Source: Natronospira bacteriovora (lineage in GTDB: Bacteria > Pseudomonadota > Gammaproteobacteria > Natronospirales > Natronospiraceae). Taken from it: DNA of 64,000 nucleotides. A program made the position numbers and the translations under genes. Numbering within the stretch: the stretch's first letter is position 1; each line of letters opens with the position of its first letter. The notes under the pieces were generated by a model, which was given only the letters and a program-made list of their open reading frames with translations, was not told the DNA's origin and searched no databases. The stretch lies in assembly GCF_030848495.1 (NCBI RefSeq), contig NZ_JAVDDT010000006.1, positions 1-64,000 on the forward strand. Direction: 5' to 3'. Positions 9,251-15,876 of this stretch are shown in pieces.

Positions 9251-9367
9251 GAGTTCTGAGTTCTGAGTTCTGAGTTCTGAGTTCTGAGTTCTGAGTTCTG
9301 AGTTCTGAGTTCTGAGTTCTGAGTGCTGAGTGCTGAGTGCTGAGTGCTGAGTGCTGAGTGCTGAGTG
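9251..9367 (+). repeat. Heptamer array, left arm of element E3
   Basis: About 16.7 tandem units: first TGAGTTC-type units, then a block of TGAGTGC units, so the array has two homogeneous sub-blocks. It faces the inverted array at 9680-9760. Read on the plus strand it has TGA in each frame; read on the minus strand it is open, which is what extends the miaB frame upstream. Confidence 0.95.
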
Positions 9368-9679
9368 GGTGCTGGTCGGAGGGGGCGGGGTTGATCGGAG
9401 GGATGGGGCTTTCGGTTGGCACCGGGCGTGAATCGGAAGGCGACCTGGGCCGAAGCCGTGCCACCTGCTGTGGGAGCGGCATTCCTGCCGCGATTGGGGT
9501 TTGCCGGAGCCGGGAAGCCGGCGGTGCCGCTCGCCCGCTAACGGCTCCGGCAAGGCGTTGATCGAGGCTAAAGCCTCTCCCACAGGCACGGCATCGATCG
9601 GGGCCGCCTTTTCGATTCACGATTCACTCAAAATGCCGATTACGACTACGACTACGATTACGACTACGAGGGCACTGCC
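9368..9679. repeat. Core of element E3 with facing REP-like hairpins and a GAYTAC array
   Basis: The core between two inverted arrays in the 673-base miaB/ydcF gap. It starts with GGTGCTGGTCGGAGGGGGCGG, which recurs after the arrays at 12168 and 61214. REP-like TGTGGGAGCGG (9469-9495) faces CGAGGCTAAAGCCTCTCCCACA (9562-9585), and between them GCCGGAGCCG pairs with CGGCTCCGGC, so the core can fold as one long stem. Bases 9638-9669 are a six-base array of GATTAC/GACTAC. No gene is visible here. Confidence 0.8.
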
Positions 9680-9760
9680 CACTCAGCACTCAGCACTCAG
9701 CACTCAGCACTCAGCACTCAGCACTCAGCACTCAGCACTCAGAACTCAGCACTCAGAACT
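9680..9760 (-). repeat. Heptamer array, right arm of element E3
   Basis: About 11.5 units of CACTCAG/AACTCAG, the inverse of the left array. The last units are mixed GAACTCA and GCACTCA. It ends about 80 bases before the YdcF-like start. Confidence 0.95.
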
Positions 9761-9842
9761 TCCTTTCCACCAATGAATCCGCTCCTACGGTGGCGGTCGA
9801 AGGGGGTAAACTACGCCCGTTTTCTGAACGAGGATTTCTCAG

Positions 9843-10604
9843 GTGCTGGATACGCTGATTGCGGGGCTTTACATCCTGGTATCGCCGCTGGGGCTGGTGA
9901 TGCTGTTGCTGGTGCTGGGCGCGGGGTTTCTGATTCTGCGCTGGCGGCGGGCGGGTGTGGGCACGGTGACCGGTGCCCTGCTGCTGCTGTTCCTGTTTGC
10001 CAATGAGCCCTTCGGGCGTCTGTTGCTGACGCCGCTGGAAAGCCGCTATCCGGCGCTGGAATCCGTGCAGGGGCTGGAAGAAGTGCGCTGGGTGGTGGTG
10101 CTGGGCTCTCATGCCTCGGATGCCTCGGATCTTCCGGCCACCAACCGCTTGTCCGGTGTGGCGGCCCTGCGCCTGATGGAGGGCATCCGCCTGCACAACC
10201 GCCTGCCGGAAAGCACATTGATCCTGTCCGGGGGGGTGGCCTTTTCGGGCTCGCCCAGCGCCACGGTGATGAGCCGGGCGGCGCTGGAGCTGGGTGCCGA
10301 TCCGGAGCGGGTAACGACCCACCCCGGGCCGCGCAATACCTATGAGGAAGCGGTGAAGCTGCGCGCGACCCTGGGCGAGGAGGCCTTCATTCTGGTGACC
10401 TCCGCTTCCCACATGCGCCGCGCCATGGCCCTGGCCGAGGCCCAGGGCCTGAACGCCATCCCGGCGCCGACGGTCTGGCGCACCCGCAGCGGCAAGGGCG
10501 ACCCGCGCCGTTTCCTGCCCTCATCCACCGGCCTGGCCATGTCGGAGCGGGCCATGCATGAATACGTGGGGTTGCTCTGGGCACGGTTGCGGGGCGAGCT
10601 GTAG
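9843..10604 (+). CDS. YdcF/ElyC/SanA-family (DUF218) envelope protein
   Basis: 253 aa with two N-terminal membrane helices (about residues 5-30 and 36-56) followed by a DUF218 domain: WVVVLGSHAS, TLILSGGVAFSGSPSATVMSRAALELG, GPRNTYEEA and FILVTSASHMRRAMALAE, which are the family's conserved blocks. ElyC-type members act in envelope and lipid-carrier physiology, others are uncharacterised. Start is GTG 9843, preceded by a GAGG 12 bases upstream. It stands alone, convergent with the ATP-grasp gene, and may use a promoter within or after element E3. Confidence 0.8.
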   Translation: MLDTLIAGLYILVSPLGLVMLLLVLGAGFLILRWRRAGVGTVTGALLLLFLFANEPFGRLLLTPLESRYPALESVQGLEEVRWVVVLGSHASDASDLPATNRLSGVAALRLMEGIRLHNRLPESTLILSGGVAFSGSPSATVMSRAALELGADPERVTTHPGPRNTYEEAVKLRATLGEEAFILVTSASHMRRAMALAEAQGLNAIPAPTVWRTRSGKGDPRRFLPSSTGLAMSERAMHEYVGLLWARLRGEL

Positions 10605-10622
10605 AAGGATCCGGGCGCCGGC

Positions 10623-11483
10623 CTACCACCAGCTGCCCATCTCGAAATCAAACGATTCGGGCCAGAAGCGGCCGCGGCCGGACTCGGGGTAGCAGGTGAG
10701 CTCCCCCACCAGAATGCGGCCATCCAGGTTGTAGAGATCCACGCGCAGAAAGTCGAAGCCGGCCGCCGCCGACTCGGCCAGCTCAATCATCGTCTCAAGG
10801 CCCGCGGGCTCGTCCAGGGTCGGCCCGTCCTCATAGACATAGCGCACATCCATCTTCCGCCAATCCGGGGTATAAAGACTGCGTCGGTGGCCAGTGAAAC
10901 GCTCAAAGTCCACCTGGATGAGCTTCACCCGGCCGTGGAAGACGAAGAGCTTGTAGTCCAGCGGCAGCCGGCCTTCCCTGTCCTGCAACAATGGCTCCAC
11001 CAGCACCCGTCGCGGCACCTGGCTGTACAGCCATTCGTGGTGGCGGTCACCAAAGCTGGGCCCGCCCAGCCACTCCCGAACGATGCGGATGAGCTCGTCG
11101 CCCTCCGGGTGCCGGCCCGGCTCAAGAACAAGCACCTTGCCGGAGGAATGCGCCGGCTTGAGCACGCAGGCTTCGGGCAGGCTGGCCGGGTCGAAGTCCT
11201 CGGCCCGGGCAATGACCTGCTCCACCGGCACCAGATGGGGCTCCACCCGCTCCCCCAATGTCTCGCGCAGGTACTCGCGCATGCAGAGCTTGCCGTTGAC
11301 CCGTGGAAAGCGGGGGTCGTGGTCGAAAAGCTTGCGACAGAGGATCTTCTCATTGAAGGAACGCGGGTGACGAAGATTCGGACGGTAACCGACGTCGCGT
11401 CGAAAACGCCGGCACTCCTGACGATAGCCGAACAGACGGTCGAGCCGGGCCGAGATACCCCGCAGAAACTCGCTCGTTGTCAT
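10623..11483 (-). CDS. TupA-like ATP-grasp protein (polysaccharide cluster type)
   Basis: 286 aa. Matches the TupA-like ATPgrasp family: the N-terminal NLRHPRSFNEKILCRKLFD, ATP-grasp strand ACVLKPAHSSGKVLVL, LPLDYKLFVFHGRVKLIQVD, and the C-terminal metal-site region DFLRVDLYNLDGRILVGELT. Members are common in capsule and O-antigen loci, where they probably make amide or peptide-like links to sugars or polyglutamate-like chains. The true acceptor is unknown. It is convergent with the YdcF-like gene (18-base gap) and divergent from marR. Confidence 0.75.
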   Translation of the reverse strand: MTTSEFLRGISARLDRLFGYRQECRRFRRDVGYRPNLRHPRSFNEKILCRKLFDHDPRFPRVNGKLCMREYLRETLGERVEPHLVPVEQVIARAEDFDPASLPEACVLKPAHSSGKVLVLEPGRHPEGDELIRIVREWLGGPSFGDRHHEWLYSQVPRRVLVEPLLQDREGRLPLDYKLFVFHGRVKLIQVDFERFTGHRRSLYTPDWRKMDVRYVYEDGPTLDEPAGLETMIELAESAAAGFDFLRVDLYNLDGRILVGELTCYPESGRGRFWPESFDFEMGSWW

Positions 11484-11658
11484 TCACGACACTCCAGCAC
11501 CTGGCTCAAGCCCCCGGCCCCCACTTTCAGGCAGCAGACTAGCCCACCAGCTCTGAATTAGCCAATAGGAGCCCGATGACAGTTCGGGAAGCATTTCCCG
11601 TGGACTGCGGGTACACTGTTGCGCGGTTGACTTGGTGATATGTGCAGGAGCCTGCCAG

Positions 11659-12102
11659 ATGAAGTCGCAAGAAGCCTCACGGGAACCGTTCATGACACTC
11701 GTTCGCGAATTGGTGCGAACCTATCAGGCCTTCGAGACCTTCGCCATTCCCGACATCCGTCATCACGGTTTCAACCCGGCGGAATTCGACGTACTGGTAA
11801 CCCTGGGCAATACCCCGGGGATGACCCTCACCGAACTGGGCGACAGCACCCTGCTGTTCAAGACCACCCTGACCAGCGTGGTAGACCGCCTGCAGAAAAA
11901 GGGACTGGTAAACCGCGTGCCCTGCCAGGAAGACAAGCGCCGCACCTACGCCAGCCTCACCCCCGAGGGTGAAAGGATATTCGAAGCCATCTTCCCCGCC
12001 CATATCGAACACCTGAAAAGCCGCCTCGGCAAGATCCCGCCCCGCCAGCGCGACCGCCTGGTAAAGGCCATGCGGGAATTGCGCTCGCATTTGGAGGTTT
12101 GA
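11659..12102 (+). CDS. MarR-family transcriptional regulator
   Basis: 147 aa winged-helix regulator. The DNA-binding helices are in NTPGMTLTELGDSTLLFKTTLTSVVDRLQKK with the wing VPCQEDKRRTYASLTPEGE, typical MarR spacing. ATG 11659 is used because CAGGAG (11645-11650) sits 8 bases upstream; earlier in-frame GTG codons lack a site. It is divergent from the ATP-grasp gene across 175 bases, so it could regulate that gene and itself. Ligand not predictable. Confidence 0.87.
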   Translation: MKSQEASREPFMTLVRELVRTYQAFETFAIPDIRHHGFNPAEFDVLVTLGNTPGMTLTELGDSTLLFKTTLTSVVDRLQKKGLVNRVPCQEDKRRTYASLTPEGERIFEAIFPAHIEHLKSRLGKIPPRQRDRLVKAMRELRSHLEV

Positions 12103-12109
12103 TGATTGG

Positions 12110-12523
12110 TGCTGAGTGCTGAGTGCTGAGTGCTGAGTGCTGAGTGCTGAGTGCTGAGTGCTGAGTGGGTGCCGGTCGGAGGGGCTGGCGGTTCTCGGAG
12201 GGACCGGGCTTCGAGGGGCTGGTGAGGCGTAAGGCGTAAGGCGTGAGGGGAAAGGCCGAAGCCTTCGGCTTCCGCGCTTTGCGCGTATCAGGCCGGCCTG
12301 CGGCCGGCCGTTGGGCGCCACAGGCGCCCGGATTGCCGCCTCACGCCTTACCCCTTACGCCTCACGCTCGAAGCCGCAACACCCCAAGCCACCCCGACCC
12401 CCCGCTAACGCCCCTCCGATTCACACCCGGTGCCAACCGATAGCCCGATCCCTCCGATCAACCCTGCCCCCTCCGACCAGCACCCACTCAGCACTCAGCA
12501 CTCAGAACTCAGCACTCAGAACT
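12110..12523. repeat. Composite inverted heptamer element E4 (most complete copy)
   Basis: Full nested structure: TGAGTGC array (12110-12167), left arm with GTGCCGGTCGGAGGGG, inner GGCGTAA/GGCGTGA array (12223-12248), hairpin row (12254-12331), inverted inner array (12340-12368), arm with CTCGAAGCCGCAACACC, CCCCTCCGACCAGCACCC pairing with the left arm, and inverted outer array (12484-12523). Both arms pair over most of about 200 bases. It fills the marR/yggX gap. No gene is visible in it; open frames crossing it are repeat translation. Confidence 0.9.
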
Positions 12524-12583
12524 CCCCTCATAAGTTACAATCCCCCCACACCGAATCATCCGCCAAACCTCAAGGAGCGCGCC

Positions 12584-12862
12584 ATGAGCCGCAAAGTCCA
12601 CTGCATCCTTCTGGGTACCGAGGCCGAGGGGCTGGATCGGGTGCCTTATCCCGGCGATCTCGGCAAGCGGATTTTCGAGAACGTTTCCAAGGCCGCCTGG
12701 CAGCAGTGGCTGAACCATCAGACCATGCTCATCAACGAATACCGCCTCTCGCCCATCGAGCCCAAGGCCCGCAAGTTCCTGGAAGAGGAAATGGAAAAGT
12801 TCTTCTTCAGTAACGACAAGGTAAGCAAGCCGGAAGGCTACGTACCGCCCGAACAGTCGTGA
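12584..12862 (+). CDS. yggX: Fe(2+)-trafficking / oxidative damage protection protein YggX
   Basis: 92 aa, the family's normal size. Conserved blocks: [20 protein letters not shown] with the family cysteine at residue 7, [30 protein letters not shown], and the C-terminal [17 protein letters not shown]. It helps protect and repair Fe-S clusters under oxidative stress. ATG 12584 follows AAGGAGCGCGCC, a good ribosome site; homologs start here. In enterobacteria yggX follows mutY; here the MutY gene lies 2 kb away on the other strand. Confidence 0.95.
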   Translation: MSRKVHCILLGTEAEGLDRVPYPGDLGKRIFENVSKAAWQQWLNHQTMLINEYRLSPIEPKARKFLEEEMEKFFFSNDKVSKPEGYVPPEQS

Positions 12863-12886
12863 AAGCGCTTGCAGGGAGGCAGGCTG

Positions 12887-14209
12887 TTGCGATCCACTGA
12901 TTCGCAAGCTCGTGCACACCCGCTCCGGAACCTGACTTGCAGTCTGGGCCTGGCACTGGCCCTCGGCCTGCCCATCCAGGCCCTGGGCAATGCCTTTACC
13001 GCGCTGGACGCCCGCTCACTGAGCCTGGGCGGTTCCGGCGTGGCAAGCACCCGGCCCTACAATGCCCCCTTCTTCAATCCGGCCCGCCTGGCAGGCAACC
13101 CGCAGGTAGAGGGCCGGCGCGATGAACTCACCTTCCTTCGGCCCTACGTCGGCGTTCGCCTGATTGATCGTGACGGCTTCCTGGATGCCCTGGATCAATA
13201 CCAGGAGAACGACAACAGCAGCCGCCTGGATACGGCTCTGGACGAACTCGAGCAGAGCCTGCGTGATCTCGACCCCAATCGCGAGGATTTCCTTGCCGTG
13301 ACCACCGCCGGCAACGCCCTGCTGGATGATTACCAGAACCTGTCCGACAAACCCCTGCGACTGGTGGGCTCGGGGGGGATGAATGTGGGCTACCCCTCGG
13401 AACGCTGGGGCTTTGGCGCCCACCAGCGCATCAACGGCGCCATCGGCATGGAGATCCGGGTCTCCGAGAGTGATATTGCCGCGGTTCGCGAGGTACTGGA
13501 TTTCATCGACTTCCTGGTGGAACTGGTGGACGCCGATGAACTGCCCGACGACGTTGATCTCCCGGTCCTGCCGGATGATTTCCAGTCCGAATTCGCCCTG
13601 CAGGGCATGCTGGTGGAAGAAACCGGGCTCAGCCTGGCCGCCCAGATTCCCGGCATGAGGCGCACGTCCGTCGGGGTCACGTTGAAACAGCTGCGGGTGG
13701 AAACCCTGGACTGGCGCACCGAAGTGGACGATGCGGAAAGCGATAACTTCGATCGCGAGCAGCAGAGCCTCACCTACACCGACTCCAATATCGACATTGG
13801 CCTCACCCATGAGCTGGACGAACACTGGACGGCCGGCCTGATGGTGCGCAATGCCATTGCCCGGGATTACCTCACGGTGCTGGGAAATGAGGTGCGCCTG
13901 CGCCCCGTCGCCCGCGTCGGCCTGGCCTGGCAGAACGAGCAGTGGACCGTGGCCTGGGACATGGACCTGAACGAAACCGAAGCGGTGGGTTTCGACCCCA
14001 GGAAGCAGTTCATCGCCATGGGTGCGGAATACCGCCCCTGGCGCTGGCTCGCCCTGCGCGGCGGCTACCGCCATGAGCGGGTACTGGAGGAAGGGGAACT
14101 CTCCCTCGGCTTCGGCCTGGCCATGCGCCATGCCCACTTCGACCTGGGCGTGAGCACCGACGGCCGTGATTCCATGGCCGCCGCCCTGCAGTTCGGGGTT
14201 CGCTTCTGA
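12887..14209 (+). CDS. TraF-like (PF13729-type) outer-membrane beta-barrel protein
   Basis: About 440 aa. An N-terminal signal peptide (LTCSLGLALALGLPIQALG) is followed by NAFTALDARSLSLGGSGVASTRPYNAPFFNPA, the hallmark start of FadL-like/TraF_2 barrels, and C-terminal amphipathic strands end in LQFGVRF with a terminal Phe, as in barrel proteins. Function unknown; some relatives are labelled conjugal-transfer TraF but nothing conjugative is nearby. TTG 12887 is preferred since GGGAGG lies 7 bases upstream; TTG 12869 is an alternative. It starts 24 bases after yggX and may be in one operon with it. Confidence 0.72.
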   Translation: MRSTDSQARAHPLRNLTCSLGLALALGLPIQALGNAFTALDARSLSLGGSGVASTRPYNAPFFNPARLAGNPQVEGRRDELTFLRPYVGVRLIDRDGFLDALDQYQENDNSSRLDTALDELEQSLRDLDPNREDFLAVTTAGNALLDDYQNLSDKPLRLVGSGGMNVGYPSERWGFGAHQRINGAIGMEIRVSESDIAAVREVLDFIDFLVELVDADELPDDVDLPVLPDDFQSEFALQGMLVEETGLSLAAQIPGMRRTSVGVTLKQLRVETLDWRTEVDDAESDNFDREQQSLTYTDSNIDIGLTHELDEHWTAGLMVRNAIARDYLTVLGNEVRLRPVARVGLAWQNEQWTVAWDMDLNETEAVGFDPRKQFIAMGAEYRPWRWLALRGGYRHERVLEEGELSLGFGLAMRHAHFDLGVSTDGRDSMAAALQFGVRF

Positions 14210-14225
14210 AAGGCGAAAACCGTTT

Positions 14226-14380
14226 AGCCGCGAAATGCACGCGAAATGGACGCTAGATTTTGGGCCGTGCTGAGGGTGCCGCCGTGCTGCTTCGGAGGGG
14301 CCGTGCCTGCGGAGGGCACGAAAGATATTGACCACGAAATGAACACTAAATGGACACAAAATAAGGCCTGGCACCGCAGG
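14226..14380. repeat. IR-type intergenic repeat, half copy (family F)
   Basis: The 596-base gap 14210-14805 is packed with repeats. This part starts AGCCGCGAAATGCACGCGAA and continues through GTGCTGCTTCGGAGGGGCCG. The same blocks, in the same order, open the element at 63087 between ftsY and ftsE. Only one full arm is present here; 14330-14360 (ACCACGAAATGAACACTAAATGG) is a degenerate second direct block. Confidence 0.75.
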
Positions 14381-14398
14381 TGCTGACTGCCCCCCCCC

Positions 14399-14424
14399 TG
14401 TGGGAGCGGATTTATCCGCGATCA
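14399..14424 (+). repeat. REP-like hairpin (TGTGGGAGCGG type)
   Basis: TGTGGGAGCGGATTTATCCGCGAT: a GTGGGAG head followed by a short stem GCGGAT/ATCCGC. This is the form of REP sequences mobilised by RAYT transposases in gammaproteobacteria. Other copies lie at 9469, 9562, 14584, 14692, 14738, 58603 and 63199 (degenerate). Confidence 0.75.
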
Positions 14425-14491
14425 CAATCCCTCGGTTGCCACGCCAACTGTTTCCTGAGGGCTTGGTGCCGGAGCCAGGCTGGGTGATTGG

Positions 14492-14518
14492 ACACGGAGA
14501 CCACGGAGAACACGGAGC
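14492..14518 (+). repeat. 9-bp tandem array (ACACGGAGA type)
   Basis: Three units of CACGGAGAN. The unit resembles the (GAGACGCGG)-type repeats that flank the GxxExxY gene at 36900 and 37368. No gene overlaps. Confidence 0.65.
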
Positions 14519-14583
14519 GGGGTGTTGTGTTGGCTTTGATAAAGGTCGCGTGTCGCTGAGGGTTGGGTAGCGTTAGTTGGTTT

Positions 14584-14608
14584 GATCGCGGCGGACGCCG
14601 CTCCCACA
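14584..14608 (-). repeat. REP-like hairpin, inverse orientation
   Basis: GATCGCGGCGGACGCCGCTCCCACA, the inverse of the copy at 14399, 160 bases away. The two face each other as a REP pair. Confidence 0.7.
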
Positions 14609-14629
14609 AGAAACACCCCCCAGAGCCGG

Positions 14630-14818
14630 CTTCGCCGGCAGGAGCAAGGAGCTAGGAGCAAGGAGCAAAAGGCACAACAGTTGCTGGTTGCTGTGGGAGA
14701 GGCTTTAGCCTCGATTAGTGCCTGCTGATGGCAGCAGTCGAGGCTAAAGCCTCTCCCACAGCAGAAAACTCCCGAGCCGGCTTTTTCCTTGCTCCTTGCT
14801 CCTTACTACTTGCTCCTA
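14630..14818. repeat. Element E9: AGGAGCA heptamer arrays around facing REP-like hairpins
   Basis: Left: GCCGGCTTCGCCGGC hairpin, then four AGGAGCA/AGGAGCT units (14640-14667). Centre: TGTGGGAGAGGCTTTAGCCTCGA (14692-14716) facing TCGAGGCTAAAGCCTCTCCCACA (14738-14760), separated by a CTGCTGATGGCAGCAG hairpin. Right: inverted units TTGCTCC/TTACTAC (14786-14817). It has the same plan as the other elements with a different heptamer. The right array overlaps the 3' end of mutY and supplies its last codons and stop. Confidence 0.85.
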
Positions 14819-15876
14819 CCCAACATCCCCAGCAACCGCTTAACCGGGGCCGCCAAACCCACCGTTGGCACCTCATCCAGGGGAAACCACGCCAGATTGT
14901 CGCTGTCGGCCACCCGATCCGGGCAGGTGGGCAACTGGGCATGGACGGGGCGGATGGCCAGTTCGAAATGGCTGAAGACATGCCGCAGCTCTGACCAGGG
15001 GGTGGTGTAGCTGGGTTTCACGCCAAGCTGGCGGCGGCACCAATCAGTGGGGTCGCCCTGCACTTCCGGAAAACCCCACAGGCCGCCCCAGATGCCGGTG
15101 GGTGGACGGCGCTGCAGCAGCACCTGGCCTTCGGCCACCGGCATGAGCATGGTGGTGTGGCGCAGGGGTTTTTCCTTCTTCGCTTTCTTGCCCGGCCAGC
15201 GTTCCGGTTCACCGCTGGCCCGGGCCAGGCAATCCGCATTCAAGGGGCAGGCCTCGCAAGACGGACGACTGCGGGCGCAGAGGGTGGCACCCAGATCCAT
15301 CATGCCCTGGGTGTAGGCGCGCAGTTCCTCGTCGGGCAGATGCCATTCGGCCAGTTGCCAGAGACGGCGCGAGACCGCCGTGCGGCCGGGCCAGCCGTCC
15401 ACGGCATGAAAGCGGGCCAGTACCCGCTTCACATTGCCGTCGAGTATGGGATGACGCTGGCCGCGGGACAGGGCGAGGATGGCTCCGGCGGTGGAACGGC
15501 CGATGCCCGGCAGGGCCTCGAGGGCGTCGATGTCCGCCGGCAGCTCGCCGCCGTGCTCGTCCCGGATCGCCCCGGCGGCCTTGTGGAGATTGCGCGCCCG
15601 GGCGTAATAGCCCAGCCCGCTCCAGAGATGCAGCACCTCGTCCACCGGCGCATCCGCCAGGGCGACCACATCCGGAAAACGTTTCATGAAACGTTCGAAA
15701 TAGGGAATGACCGTGGTCACCTGGGTCTGCTGCAGCATGATCTCGGACACCCACACCCGGTAGGGCGTGGGGTTCTGCTGCCAGGGCAGGTCGTGGCGCC
15801 CGTGACGGTAATGCCAGTCCAGCACCCGGCGGGCCAGGTCCGAACCCGCCGCCTTCTTCGCCGCCCCGGCCGCCAT
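14806..15876 (-). CDS. mutY: A/G-specific adenine DNA glycosylase MutY
   Basis: 356-aa base-excision repair enzyme removing A opposite 8-oxoG. HhH-GPD domain: YRVWVSEIMLQQTQVTTVIPYF with the catalytic Glu, LPGIGRSTAGAILALSRGQ (HhH), LDGNVKRVLARF with catalytic Asp region; [4Fe-4S] loop C-x6-C-x2-C-x5-C in CARSRPSCEACPLNADC; Nudix-like 8-oxoG domain from HTTMLMPVAEGQVLLQRRP. ATG 15876 shares a base with the asmA stop (TGATG). The last four residues (GRSK) and the TAG stop lie in a heptamer array, so the C-terminus was probably trimmed or rewritten by the repeat. Confidence 0.95.
   Translation of the reverse strand: MAAGAAKKAAGSDLARRVLDWHYRHGRHDLPWQQNPTPYRVWVSEIMLQQTQVTTVIPYFERFMKRFPDVVALADAPVDEVLHLWSGLGYYARARNLHKAAGAIRDEHGGELPADIDALEALPGIGRSTAGAILALSRGQRHPILDGNVKRVLARFHAVDGWPGRTAVSRRLWQLAEWHLPDEELRAYTQGMMDLGATLCARSRPSCEACPLNADCLARASGEPERWPGKKAKKEKPLRHTTMLMPVAEGQVLLQRRPPTGIWGGLWGFPEVQGDPTDWCRRQLGVKPSYTTPWSELRHVFSHFELAIRPVHAQLPTCPDRVADSDNLAWFPLDEVPTVGLAAPVKRLLGMLGRSK

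Noticed and set aside
9170-9589. Open frame extending miaB upstream by about 140 residues
   Set aside because: The extension is outward reading of the heptamer array (HSALSTQ repeats and LRTQNSE repeats); MiaB homologs start at [12 protein letters not shown].
12311-12583. N-terminal extension of YggX
   Set aside because: Repeat element E4 read through; YggX starts at ATG 12584 after a strong ribosome site.
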